In this document: positions 43,866-52,615 of the stretch, piece by piece
Position numbering within the stretch: position 1 is the first letter of the stretch
Layout of the letters: the number at the start of each line of letters is the position of its first letter
Assembly: GCA_963807235.1 (NCBI GenBank)
Contig: CAWEBF010000010.1
Location: 1 to 64,000, forward strand
Direction: 5' to 3'
Source: CAWEBF01 sp963807235
Lineage (GTDB): Bacteria > Acidobacteriota > Vicinamibacteria > Vicinamibacterales > UBA2999
DNA: 64,000 nt
Program-made: the position numbers and the translations under genes
The notes under the pieces: generated by a model
Seen by the model: the letters and a program-made list of their open reading frames with translations, nothing else
Database searches by the model: none
Told to the model about the DNA's origin: nothing

Positions 43866-45020
43866 ATGCGTGTGGCGGAACAGCAGGCGTTGTCAGTATC
43901 GATCCCGGTCGCGCTGCTTCTTGCCGTTGCCTCTTTGTGGACGGTGACTGCGGCGGCCCAGAGCAGCCCGCCGCCTGCCGGCATCGCGCCGCTGGCGGTG
44001 GACCTGTTCACGACGAAGAACTTCTACCTCGATAGCCGCTACTGGACCGACCGCCGCTATACCCGGTGCAATACCCCCAGGCAGCTGACCGACATGTGGC
44101 GGGACAACCGCGTCGGGCAATGGGGAGATTGCAATCTGGATCGCCCGGTCGCCAACATTGCCAGCCCCGACGACTATCGGACCGCCGAGGCGCATTATAC
44201 GGCCCTCCTGACCCAGGCGCGTGCGACAGGTGGGCCGACCGTGCACACCGGGGCCACGCTGCCAAAGTGGAACGGCTGGTATGAGAGGGGTGCGCGAGGC
44301 GAACAGTGGATCTACGGCCGCAACCTGCAGTCGGCGACCATGGTCTCGCTGCTGACCCCCGAGTACCAGAAACGCATGATCCAGATCAGCTACCACGAGG
44401 CGGTCACGAACGCACCGCAGTGGACCGCTGCGTTCTGTTATCCCGATGGACTCATGCGCTGGTGGAGCGAGTTCCCCGTGGGCCGTTTCGAAGTCATGCT
44501 CGCGCCGGAACAGGCCCAGTTCTTGAGCGGGAACAGCCACAACTTTCTCCGGAGGGTTCTGATCGGCCGGAAGCACGTGCAGCAAGTACCGCAGTGGTAC
44601 GGCGAGACGGTCGGCTTCTGGAACGGCGACACGCTGGTGGCGTGGACGGCCAAGGTGCAGGGCTGGACGATCTCCCACTCCATGTTCGAGTTCAGCAGCT
44701 CCATGGAAGTCATCGAGGTGATACGACCCAACCCGGACGGGAGTGGACTCCTGGTCGAAGCCACTTTCTACGATCCGGTGGCATTCACTCGCCCGCTGCG
44801 AACCGTGACGCCCTGGCTCCGCCGGGCCGGTCTTGACGATCCCGAGGCTCGCTACACGTGGACCGAGTGCGCGACGTCTGGAGTCACTGTCAATGGGCCG
44901 GACGGGCGCCCGACACAACTCATTCCCGGAGACCCGGCGTATGTCGACTACTACGGCCGCCCGTGGGCCCAGGTCTGGGAGAAGCATTTCGAAAAGGGGT
45001 GGAGCCGCCCCGCGAATTGA
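43866..45020 (+). CDS. Secreted protein of a 'GDTLV' family, unknown
   Basis: 384 residues from ATG at 43866. A signal peptide (VSIPVALLLAVASLWTVTAAAQ) precedes a soluble domain. The segment WYGETVGFWNGDTLVAWTAKVQGWTISHSMFEFSSSMEVIEVIRPNPDG resembles WWEGDTLVVETTNMTDQT...MTMVERIRR of the genes at 46794 and 57285, so all three may share a lipocalin-like or beta-barrel fold common in Acidobacteriota. No catalytic motif recognised. Confidence 0.65.
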   Translation: MRVAEQQALSVSIPVALLLAVASLWTVTAAAQSSPPPAGIAPLAVDLFTTKNFYLDSRYWTDRRYTRCNTPRQLTDMWRDNRVGQWGDCNLDRPVANIASPDDYRTAEAHYTALLTQARATGGPTVHTGATLPKWNGWYERGARGEQWIYGRNLQSATMVSLLTPEYQKRMIQISYHEAVTNAPQWTAAFCYPDGLMRWWSEFPVGRFEVMLAPEQAQFLSGNSHNFLRRVLIGRKHVQQVPQWYGETVGFWNGDTLVAWTAKVQGWTISHSMFEFSSSMEVIEVIRPNPDGSGLLVEATFYDPVAFTRPLRTVTPWLRRAGLDDPEARYTWTECATSGVTVNGPDGRPTQLIPGDPAYVDYYGRPWAQVWEKHFEKGWSRPAN

Positions 45021-45041
45021 CCGTGCCTGAGGAAAGCGGGC

Positions 45042-45933
45042 GTGGCTCGGAGGCATCGCCGCCGCGCTCGGCCTCTCGTTCGTTATGCTGCAAGCGGGGC
45101 AGGCGCCGCGATTCAGGCGCGCCAAGGGTTCGCCGACCTGCCGGGCGTTCGACTCTGGTTCACCGATTCCGGCGGCTCCGGGGAGCCGGTCGTGCTGCTG
45201 CACGCCAACACCGGCACCAGCGAGATCTGGGAACCGCAGATCGCCGCGCTGGCGAAGGCCGGCTTCCGGGCCATCGCGTTCGACCGTCGCGGGTGGGGGA
45301 AGAGCACCGCGAATCCGACGACCGGTGCCCAGCCCGGTCACGTTGCTGAAGATCTCGATCGGCTTGCCGATCTCCTCTCGCTCAATCGCTTCCACCTGGT
45401 CGGTGTGGCGGGGGGTGGGTTCGTGGCGCTCGATTACGCGGCGTGGCGGGGCGAGCGGCTCAGGAGCCTCGTGGTCGGCGCGAGCACCGGCGCCGTGAGC
45501 GACAAGACGATCCAGGAGGTCATTGCCCGGATCGAGATTCCCGGCATTCGCGCCCTGCCCGCCCACTACCGCGAGGTTGGACCGTCGTATCGCGCCGTCA
45601 ACCCCGAGGGCACGGCACGCTGGCTCGAGATCCACGAGCGCGCCCAGCAGAAAGGCGCGCCGGCGCAGCCGCTGCGCTCACCGAACACGTTTGCGAAGCT
45701 TGCCACGATCGACGCGCGCACGCTGGTTATGCCAGCGGGTGCGGATCTCCTGGCGCCGCCGGCCCTCATGTGGATCTGGGCGCGGCACGTCAAGGACGCG
45801 CAGTGGGTGGTCGTGCCGGACGCGGGCCATGCCGTGGCGTGGGAGCAGCCGGAACGATTCAACGCGTACCTGCTCCGAGTTCCTACGCGGCCGCTCCCGG
45901 TTCCCGAAGGCCAAGGACGCGCCGAGGCCGTAG
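45042..45933 (+). CDS. Alpha/beta hydrolase, secreted (frame breaks near both ends)
   Basis: About 297 residues. The core frame reads FADLPGVRLWFTDSGGSGEPVVLLHANTGTSEIWEPQI, AFDRRGWGKST, LVGVAGGGFVALDYAAWRGERLRSLVVGAS and a final DAGHAVAWEQPERFNAYLL with the catalytic-type His. The nucleophile elbow reads G-V-A-G-G-G, without the usual Ser. The signal-peptide reading (WLGGIAAALGLSFVMLQAGQA) lies in another frame before about 45105, and the family-like end (EFLRGRSR...) in another after about 45877, ending at TAG 45931. The GTG at 45042 is only a working start. Confidence 0.65.
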
Positions 45934-45935
45934 CT

Positions 45936-46778
45936 CTACTTCCGCTGTGCGTCCAGGAAATCGAAGATCTGCGGCGCGTAGGTCAGATAGGCGCCCAGGT
46001 GCGTGCCGCCGGGCACGGTCGCGTACACGGCGTTGACGCCGGCCGCCTTCGCCGCCTCCGCCATCCGCCTGGAGGCTTCCATCGGATTCGTCGTGTCCTG
46101 ATCGCCGTGGATCACCAGCAGCCCCTTTCCCTTGATGCGGTCGAAGGGATAGGTGTCGAACACGATTGGCCCTGAGCTGATCACGAGCGCCGCGAACCGC
46201 TCCGGGTACTTGGCGCCCAGGTGGAGCGCTCCAGACCCGGACGGGTTCTGGCCGTGAAGGTAGATGCGCGAGGTGTCCACTCCGTACTCCTTCGTGACGA
46301 GATCGATCACGTTGAGCACGTCCTGCTCGGCCCGTTCGTCTTCGAGTGGCGTCCAGCCCTCGGCCGGCGCCGGCGGCTTGGGCCTCGCGATTTGATACTT
46401 GCTGCCGTAGTAGGGCTGCCGCAGCGGACGGTAACCCATGGGCGTCACGACGAGATAGCCGCGCTGTTCCGCCTGCTGCACGAGGGTGTTCGGCTCGCGG
46501 TACGGGTTGTCTACGCTCTGGCCGGCCCGCAAGGTGACGAGCAATGGCAGCCGCGCGCCGGGCTTCCATCGCGAGGGCACGAACAGACGATACGGAATGG
46601 ACTCGGTGGTCCCGGGGAACTCGTAGACCCGATACTGCTCACCCGTGTGTTGATACAGGGGCCCTTTCGGGTTGGGCTGCAGTGGCGGCGCAGCGGCCGG
46701 CTGCGCCGGTGCCTGGCCGTAGGCGGGCGAGCAACACGCCGCGACAAGAAGGAGAGCGGAGACGACGCTGTTCTTCAT
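45936..46778 (-). CDS. Secreted alpha/beta hydrolase, esterase/PHB-depolymerase-like
   Basis: 280 residues from ATG at 46778. Signal peptide (SVVSALLLVAACCSPAYG), then the mature enzyme: FPGTTESIPYRLFVPSRWKPGARLPLLVTLRAG, PMGYRPLRQPYYGS, YGVDTSRIYLHGQNPSGSGALHLGAKYPERFAALVISSG (nucleophile Ser within PSGSG), LLVIHGDQDTTNPMEASRRMAEA (acid Asp) and VPGGTHLGAY (His). All three catalytic positions are present. It probably cleaves esters outside the cytoplasm; the substrate is unknown. It converges on the preceding hydrolase gene with a 2-base gap. Confidence 0.8.
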   Translation of the reverse strand: MKNSVVSALLLVAACCSPAYGQAPAQPAAAPPLQPNPKGPLYQHTGEQYRVYEFPGTTESIPYRLFVPSRWKPGARLPLLVTLRAGQSVDNPYREPNTLVQQAEQRGYLVVTPMGYRPLRQPYYGSKYQIARPKPPAPAEGWTPLEDERAEQDVLNVIDLVTKEYGVDTSRIYLHGQNPSGSGALHLGAKYPERFAALVISSGPIVFDTYPFDRIKGKGLLVIHGDQDTTNPMEASRRMAEAAKAAGVNAVYATVPGGTHLGAYLTYAPQIFDFLDAQRK

Positions 46779-46793
46779 GAGTCAGCTCCGTCG

Positions 46794-47772
46794 TTACTTC
46801 GATCCAGCTTCCGTTGAGCGCGCGCCAGAGAGGATGTTGCGCATGCCGTAGTTCCCCTCGTGACACGCGAACTCGAAGATCTGATAGCCCGCATCCTGGC
46901 GGATCGGCAGCGCCATCTTGAACGGCTTCGTATAGGTCTTGGGATCGTCGATCGTGACTTCCCACTGCATCGTCTTCGCGTCGACGCGGGTGAAGCGCTC
47001 CACGAGCGTCATCTGCTCGCTGTGGCGCAGCCCATTGCCATTGAAGCCGATGCTCATCTGATCGGTGAAGTTGGCGGTCTCCACCACCAGCGTCTCGCCG
47101 TCCCACCGGCCGCGGGAATGGCCGACGTACTGTCGGATGGCAGGGCCTACGCGCGCGGCGCCGCCGAGCGGAATGATGCGCGCCTCGTGAATCATTTCGT
47201 GCCGGATGGCCACGAAGCCCGGCCCCTGCACGATCTCCAGGCCGTTGCCATACGGCCGTGGCAGCATCGAGCCAACCACGCCGCGTGAGATGCAGCGGTC
47301 GAAGTTCGTCAGATCGTCCGGGCGATTGAAGGGACCGGCGCCGAAGCTGCCGGTGTCGCGGCCCGCGGCGCGCTTCTGGCCTTCCGCCGTCACCGTGGGA
47401 ATGCGGCCGTCCGGCGGATCGACGACGAACGAGGTCTGCCGGACCGGCTTCGACGCATTCTCGCCCCAGTGATCGGGAGGACCGATTGGGCGCTGGGGCC
47501 GCGCCTGCTGGCGATGCCGCTTGAGCGGCGCGGCGCGCCTCCGCCTGACGCGCTGCCTGCTGCGCGATGTCCTCGTCGGTGAGGAACAGCTTGTTGCCGA
47601 GCGCCGGCGGCCGCTGAATCGGCACCCCGATCGTGTCGTCGGTCGTCCACGTGCCCTGGATATCAGGATCGCCCCACGGAGTCCGCGGTCCGGTCTGCGC
47701 CGTCACCGGCGCCGACAGAGCAGCGAGTACGAACACGTATCCGGCAGCGCGAGCCAGCGTTTTCTGCGTCAT
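46794..47772 (-). CDS. Secreted 'GDPDIQGTW / GETLVVETANF' protein (one frame break)
   Basis: About 326 residues from ATG at 47772, preceded by GGGAGAG. Signal peptide (ARAAGYVFVLAALSAPVTAQ), then TPWGDPDIQGTWTTDDTIGVPIQRP. After a break near 47495 the chain continues SFVVDPPDGRIP, RCISRGVVGSMLP, NGLEIVQGPGFVAIRHEMIHEARIIPL, WDGETLVVETANFTDQMSIGFNGNGLRHSEQMTLVERFTRV and FACHEGNYGMRNILSGARS. The gene at 57285 is a clear paralogue. The family is abundant in secretomes of soil Acidobacteriota. No enzyme activity is known to me. Confidence 0.75.
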
Positions 47773-47822
47773 CTCTCCCTCGATTGAAAATCGTAGCACG
47801 CAGGCACGTCGCGAGCCGGGAT

Positions 47823-48384
47823 CTAGACCCTGAGCGAACCGCGAAACCCCCTGGCGGCATAGTACCGAGGGTGCTCCGTTGTGATACATGAAGACATGGT
47901 CGTAGCGGCGATCGCAAAAGATGGCGCCGCCGAGTGTCCTGATGGCAGCAGGCGTTTTTACCCAGCTTGATGTCGTCGTATCGAACTCGCCAAGCGTCTG
48001 CAGCTCTCGATATTGGTCTTCCGTCAAGAGATCGATGCCCATCGCGGCCGCCATATCGAGTGCGTTGCTCTTCGGCTTGTGTTCCTTTCTCGACTCGAGA
48101 GCCTGGCGGTCGTAACACACACTTCTGCGGCCTTTGGGACTCTCGGCTGAACAGTCGTAGAAGACGAATTCGCCAGTCTTCTTGTCGTGGCCCACGACAT
48201 CCGGCTCACCACCGGTTCTTTCCATTTCGTGGAGCGACCACAGTTTGTCGGCGTTGGCGTCGAGCCGCGCCTGAACCTTGGCCCAGTCGAGACCCTTATG
48301 GCGGTTCGCATGTTTCTCGAAGCGGGCTTTCAACGCTTTGAGCAGTGCCTGATGTTGTGCTGGTGACAGCTTTGCCTTTGACAT
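47823..48384 (-). CDS. DUF4256 family protein (frame break near the end)
   Basis: About 186 residues from ATG at 48384. The family pattern is clear: LLKALKARFEKHANRHKGLDWAKVQARLDANADKLWSLHEMERTGGEPDVVG, EFVFYDCSAESPKGRRSVCYDRQALESRKEHKP, and NALDMAAAMGIDLLTEDQYRELQTLGEFDTTTSSWVKTPAAIRTLGGAIFCDRRYDHVFMYHNGA. A break near 47868 restores the family end YYAARGFRGSLRV and TAG at 47823-47825. Cytosolic, function unknown. A heptamer array lies upstream. Confidence 0.85.
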
Positions 48385-48408
48385 CGTCCTTCTATTCTGT
48401 CCGGCCTT

Positions 48409-48496
48409 GGTCTTCGGTCTTCAGTCTTTGGTGTCTCTGGTCTCTGAGACCAGGAGCCACCAGCACCCCGAAGACCGAAGACCGAAGACCGCAGAC
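48409..48496. repeat. Heptanucleotide array with exact opposed arms
   Basis: GGTCTTC twice, then AGTCTTT, GGTGTCT and CTGGTCT, then CGAAGAC three times and CGCAGAC on the right. GGTCTTC units on the left are the reverse complement of GAAGACC units on the right, so a long hairpin can form. The right end is 6 bases from the stop of the PQQ-type dehydrogenase gene (minus strand); the left end is about 24 bases before the start of the DUF4256 gene. Confidence 0.85.
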
Positions 48497-48502
48497 TACG
48501 GA

Positions 48503-49969
48503 TCAGCGGCGAGCGATCTCGTAGAGCGTGCCGTTGGTCAGCGAGAGGACGAACAGATTCCCGTTCGGGCCCGTCTGCACGTCGGTCGACACGCCGAAGT
48601 CGCGGCCGAAGAGCAGGCTCTCGCTCTCGGTGATCTCGTGCTTGGCGAGGTTGTCGGCGACGCGGTCCTCCAGTCGAGGATCGTCAACGCCGATCTTCCG
48701 GCGATTGCCGGTGAGGTTGAACCGGAACAGGTAGCCGCCCTCCAGCAGCGGGGTTGCGGCGCCGACGATCAGATCGCCTTGATACTGCGGGCCGAGCGCG
48801 CGGCCCGACACGAATCCGACCCCTCCGGGCGCCACCTCCCATTTCCAGCTGAATTCCGGATCCTGGTAGTGCGAGTTGGGAAGGCTGAACAGGCGCGACA
48901 GCGCCTCCGCCGGGCTGTCGGCAATGTTGGTCGGCGGCCAGCGTATCTGCTGCAGGTTCATCGCGCCGAACGTCGTCTCGATCTCCTTGAATTGCGCGAG
49001 GCGTGAGACGGGTCCCATGATCTGGATCCAGCCGCCGTTCATTCCGGCCGTCACGCGATTCAGCTCCGAAAAGCTGTCGTCGCCGTTCTCCTGAATCCAG
49101 AGGCTGCCACCGATCGGATCGAATGCCATGCCGAAGCCATTGCGATGGCCGTACCAGTACACCTTCTGGATGTTCGCGCCGACTTCGCCGCCGATGGCCG
49201 CGCCCGCCGCGAAGAAGGGGTTGTCAGAAGGCGCCGATCCGTCGAGGTTGAGGCGCAGCACCACGCCGCTCAGATGGGCATTGTCCGGTGCCGGTCCGCC
49301 GAACTGATCGTCCGGTGTCGGCGCCGATGGTGGGCAATCGTATGCGTTGGTCGGACCGCAGCGCAGGTTCTGCAGATGGCCGCGGCGCCCAAGGTCGCCG
49401 ACGAAGACATACAGTTTGTTGTCGGGTCCGATTCGGAGCACACCGCCATCGTGATTGCCACGCTCAGGCTGTCCAGCATCCTGCTGCAGCGCGCGCAGCA
49501 TGATGACGTTGGCGTCCTGCGCCAGGCTGGCGCCGTTCCAGACGAAACGGTCGACGCGATTGCCGAGCAGGAACGTCTGACTCAGAATCCCGGTATCCAC
49601 TCCTGTCGAACTTTCCGTCCAGTACAGGAACACATGCGGCGTCGCAGGAAAGTTCGGATGGACGGCGATGCCGAGCAGTCCGCGTTCCGAGCCGTTGTTG
49701 ACCGCAAGGTCGAGCACAGTTGTCTGCGCATTGCCTTGCACGCGGATCACCCGGCCGGTCTGTTTCTCCAGCACCAGCACATCGTTCGGGCCGATGAACG
49801 CAAATGAGGTCGGTGTGTTCAACCCGGTTGCGGCCGTTCGCAGCTCGAGGTTGCGATCGACCAGCGTCGGCCCGGCCGCGTTGACCTCCGGCCGCCGGTC
49901 GAATGTCAGCGCGCAAAAGACGCCGACGGTTGCGATGGCGATCCTGCTCAGCAATGTGTGTCGTGACAT
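48503..49969 (-). CDS. PQQ-type sugar dehydrogenase-like propeller (GSDH family)
   Basis: 488 residues from ATG at 49969, with AAGGAG about 7 bases upstream; a start at 50002 would lack a clean leader. The six-bladed soluble quinoprotein pattern is clear: GLNTPTSFAFIGPNDVLVLEKQTGRVIRV, ERGLLGIAVHPNFPATPHVFLYWTE, HDGGVLRIGPDNKLYVFVGDLG (with the conserved His-Asp), YWYGHRNGFGMAFDPIGGSLWIQENGDDSFSELNRV and GGVGFVSGRALGPQYQGDLIVGAATPLLEGGYLFRF. These enzymes oxidise sugars with PQQ in the periplasm, although many homologues lack known activity. The cofactor pocket is mostly conserved. Confidence 0.85.
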   Translation of the reverse strand: MSRHTLLSRIAIATVGVFCALTFDRRPEVNAAGPTLVDRNLELRTAATGLNTPTSFAFIGPNDVLVLEKQTGRVIRVQGNAQTTVLDLAVNNGSERGLLGIAVHPNFPATPHVFLYWTESSTGVDTGILSQTFLLGNRVDRFVWNGASLAQDANVIMLRALQQDAGQPERGNHDGGVLRIGPDNKLYVFVGDLGRRGHLQNLRCGPTNAYDCPPSAPTPDDQFGGPAPDNAHLSGVVLRLNLDGSAPSDNPFFAAGAAIGGEVGANIQKVYWYGHRNGFGMAFDPIGGSLWIQENGDDSFSELNRVTAGMNGGWIQIMGPVSRLAQFKEIETTFGAMNLQQIRWPPTNIADSPAEALSRLFSLPNSHYQDPEFSWKWEVAPGGVGFVSGRALGPQYQGDLIVGAATPLLEGGYLFRFNLTGNRRKIGVDDPRLEDRVADNLAKHEITESESLLFGRDFGVSTDVQTGPNGNLFVLSLTNGTLYEIARR

Positions 49970-50140
49970 CCCACACTCCTTTCGGGATGTTGCGTGGTGC
50001 AAGGAGGTGGCCCGATTGAGGACGCGTTCCCGTTAGGAATTCGTGAGGATCTGAAAGGGCAGAGTTACTGGTGGCGTAATCGAATTACCGGCGTCGCATC
50101 CGCCTCATCTTTCGTCGAGGCCGCTCCGACCGCCTGCCCT

Positions 50141-50281
50141 CTATTTCTTGCTTTTCGCGCCCGCCGGCTGGGCGCGAATGTTCGCATCCTGCTTGGACTT
50201 CGCCAGAACCGCGATCCCGAGCTTGGCGGCATCCTTCTGTTTCTGATCGCGCTGTTTCGACTTGAGTGACTTGTCGCCCAT
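50141..50281 (-). CDS. Small conserved Lys/Gln-rich protein
   Basis: 46 residues from ATG at 50281, with GGAGG 6 bases upstream. The chain (MGDKSLKSKQRDQKQKD..., then AKSKQDANIRAQPAGAKSKK) matches a small family found in many soil bacteria, basic and probably unstructured. A role is unknown; nucleic-acid or ribosome contact is a guess. It was easy to miss because a longer frame runs upstream to 50407. Confidence 0.75.
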   Translation of the reverse strand: MGDKSLKSKQRDQKQKDAAKLGIAVLAKSKQDANIRAQPAGAKSKK

Positions 50282-50363
50282 TGTGGCCTCCGTGAGACAA
50301 CGTGTGACGATCACGGTCTCATGGGCGGGCGAACGGTGCAGTCCAGAACCGCACACAGATACC

Positions 50364-50836
50364 ATGCGCAGCTTGATAACTTTGCTGCTAGCGGCCGTGT
50401 CCGTCACTGCGGCTCCAGCGAAGCCCCCACGCCCGTCGCGAGCATCGTCATCGGACAGCCTTCGCCGTCGGCGGGCAGCGTGATCCGCCCGACGAACGCG
50501 TTCATCGTCGGGGAGTCCGGTACGCTGTCGATCCCGATCACGGCCACATCGGATCGGGAAGTGGATTGGGCCGCGTTGTACGTTTATCTGCTGTCATCCG
50601 ACAGCGGGCGGGACTACTGCGGGCAGAACCTGCCCGACACGCCCACCTGGGGCCCATTCCGGAAGGGTCAAACCGTCACGGTGACGATCTCGGGCTTTCA
50701 GGTCGGCCGGATGCCGTGTCAGGTAACGGGCATCCGGGCGATGCTCCACACGCGCAACAGCGGCCTCCTGACGCCGCCGACGGCCAGCGAGACGATCGCG
50801 GAGGCCACCAGGACGATTGCCTACTCACTGCAGTAG
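50364..50836 (+). CDS. Small lipoprotein with beta domain (one frame break)
   Basis: About 157 residues. ATG at 50364 begins a leader (MRSLITLLLAAVSVTA) that becomes a lipobox (VTAC-GSSEAPTPVAS) after a break near 50408. The mature part reads SIVIGQPSPSAGSVIRPTNAFIVGESGTLSIPITATSDREVDWAALYVYLLSSD, CGQNLPDTPTWGPFRKGQTVTVTISGFQVGRMPCQVTGIRAML, with two Cys likely to form a disulfide. No family recognised. Confidence 0.65.
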
Positions 50837-50895
50837 GCGCCCGGACGACGGACCGCTGTAGCCTTGGCAAAGGCGGTCAGGCGGCCCGTTCTCTA

Positions 50896-51252
50896 CTAAT
50901 TGAACGTGACGGTGTGCGTATGAGCGTTGTCTGTCGTCGAGACGACTGACACCTGCTGGTTCTGCCCGATCGACACCACTTGCGCCGCTGTAAGAGCGAT
51001 CGTGTGCGTGTGCCCATCGCCTGTGGTCAAGGTCGCTGTCAGCGCACTGCCTGCTGTGATCTGCGCGGACGTGATCGTGACAGAGTGCCCATGGTTCGCG
51101 CTGATTGTGCCCGTCTCGTCCTGGCCCGATGGACCAGGTCCGTTGTCGTCATCGTCGCTGCATCCGGTGATTGTGATCGTCGCCGCACCGAGAATCGCCA
51201 GCGCTGACTCGAGCGTGAACTTCCGCCTCGTCAGGACATGCTCTTCAGGCAT
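50896..51252 (-). CDS. Lipoprotein with three His-x-His beta repeats
   Basis: 118 residues from ATG at 51252. RRKFTLESALAILGAATITITGC is a Tat-like leader with a lipobox. The mature chain has an acidic stretch (SDDDDNGPGPSG) and three strand-like repeats, each with His-x-His and VT: NHGHSVTITSAQI, GDGHTHTIALTAAQV, NAHTHTVTF. The spacing is regular, about 35 residues. Paired His residues in strands could bind metal at the cell surface; that is inference. No family recognised with certainty. Confidence 0.7.
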   Translation of the reverse strand: MPEEHVLTRRKFTLESALAILGAATITITGCSDDDDNGPGPSGQDETGTISANHGHSVTITSAQITAGSALTATLTTGDGHTHTIALTAAQVVSIGQNQQVSVVSTTDNAHTHTVTFN

Positions 51253-51389
51253 TCACCTCTCCCTACCCCCGCCGCCGGAAAAGCAAGATCAGGAAGTGTG
51301 CCAAGACCAGGGCAGCGAACAGCAGGCAATTCTGGTGGACGCGTGATCGCACGCCTACGATCCGCGCAAAAAGGCTACGCCTCAGCCAT

Positions 51390-52586
51390 TCACGCAGGCA
51401 CGGCCTTCACGAAGAACGGCGCCCGGCCTCGTTGCACGATCCGCCAGGCCAAGAGCACGCTGGCGATCCCGAGGGCGAAGCCGGCGATCATGTCCGGAAT
51501 CCAGTGAACGCCCAGCACGAAGGTCGACAGCACGATGGCCGCACCGAACACCAGAGCCGACATCCGCATCGGCAGGCGAAACATGAAACAGGCCGCGACG
51601 GCCAGCACCGTCAACGAGACGTGAAAGCTCGGAAAGCAATTGTCCAGACCGCTCAAGGGCCGAACGAACTCGATCAATTTGTCACTGACTTTGTCTGAGA
51701 GCAGCATCGCTTCGGTGACGGGCGACGACCACCGCTCAGGCACGGGAAAAAAGATGAAAAACGGAAGACTGACCACATAGTCGATCGCCACGGCAAGGCT
51801 GACGGCCTGGTACGGGCGCCGGTCCTTGTTGCGTGCGAGAGCCCAGGCCACAGAGAGGCACAGCACGGGAAAGAGCAGGAAGTAAGCGGCGGAATACCCG
51901 TAATACGCGATGGGGCCAGTCGTGTCGTGCAGTTCGAAGCTGAGATATCGCTCGAACCACTGGAAGGCGTCGGCGATCGGATAACCGGCCGCGACGCCGA
52001 GGCCCCTTGGAGTGAACGCCGCATCCACGCTGGTTTGAACGTAGTTGACCAGGAACACGACCGCCAGGAGCAGCGTGGGTTCCGCCGTTGGATAACGCTG
52101 CGCGAGACGGGCACGAGCCGACAGCCTCGACGCTGTCGACGCCGCCGGCGGCTGGCCCTGTGGCTCTGGCGAACCCTGAGCCGCAGGAGTCGCTCCGGAC
52201 GGAATAAGGCTCTGCAAGCGGCGGATCAGAAGCTGAAATTCCGCGTGTTCGACGTCTCCCGGCCAGTCGGTCAGCGTGGCCGCCTGTGATTGCCTGAAGC
52301 CGAGCGGCATCTCGACATCGTCGATCCTGACCGACACCAGGCGGCCATTCTGCTTGCCGGACTCGGCTTCGTCGATCACCCACTCGCTGCCGACCGAGGT
52401 CTGCGACCACAGCACGATCACGCAATGCGCCTGCTTCAGCTCGTGCTCGATGGCGCGGCGGAAGCCCTCCCCTGGCAGCAGCTCGCGGTCCCAGAAGACA
52501 TTCCATCCGCACTGCTCGAGCGCCTGCTCGAACTGCCGCGCCCTGGGCAGGTCCAGCCGCGAGTAGCTGAGGAAGATGTCTGCCAT
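51390..52586 (-). CDS. TIR domain fused to a membrane PAP2/AUR1-like phosphatase
   Basis: 398 residues from ATG at 52586. Residues 1-115 are a TIR domain (ADIFLSYSRLDLPRARQFEQALEQ, VFWDRELLPGEGF, CVIVLWSQTSVGSEWVIDEAES, with E73 the candidate NADase Glu). A Pro/Ala/Ser linker follows (130-165). The rest has about six membrane helices with the phosphatidate phosphatase/AUR1 motifs: a C1-like region, LDNCFPSFHVSLTVL (H322) and TFVLGVHWIPDMIAG (H361, D365). AUR1-type PAP2 enzymes move phospho-head groups between lipids. I do not know this fusion from the literature. The PhnD-like gene ends 29 bases upstream, so the two are probably one operon. Confidence 0.85.
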   Translation of the reverse strand: MADIFLSYSRLDLPRARQFEQALEQCGWNVFWDRELLPGEGFRRAIEHELKQAHCVIVLWSQTSVGSEWVIDEAESGKQNGRLVSVRIDDVEMPLGFRQSQAATLTDWPGDVEHAEFQLLIRRLQSLIPSGATPAAQGSPEPQGQPPAASTASRLSARARLAQRYPTAEPTLLLAVVFLVNYVQTSVDAAFTPRGLGVAAGYPIADAFQWFERYLSFELHDTTGPIAYYGYSAAYFLLFPVLCLSVAWALARNKDRRPYQAVSLAVAIDYVVSLPFFIFFPVPERWSSPVTEAMLLSDKVSDKLIEFVRPLSGLDNCFPSFHVSLTVLAVAACFMFRLPMRMSALVFGAAIVLSTFVLGVHWIPDMIAGFALGIASVLLAWRIVQRGRAPFFVKAVPA

Positions 52587-52615
52587 TGCCGATCCCCTTG
52601 CTCTGTCGCTCGACA

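Noticed and set aside
50364..50836. Start at 50321 for the small lipoprotein
   Set aside because: That start gives no leader; ATG at 50364 with one frame break gives a standard lipoprotein signal.
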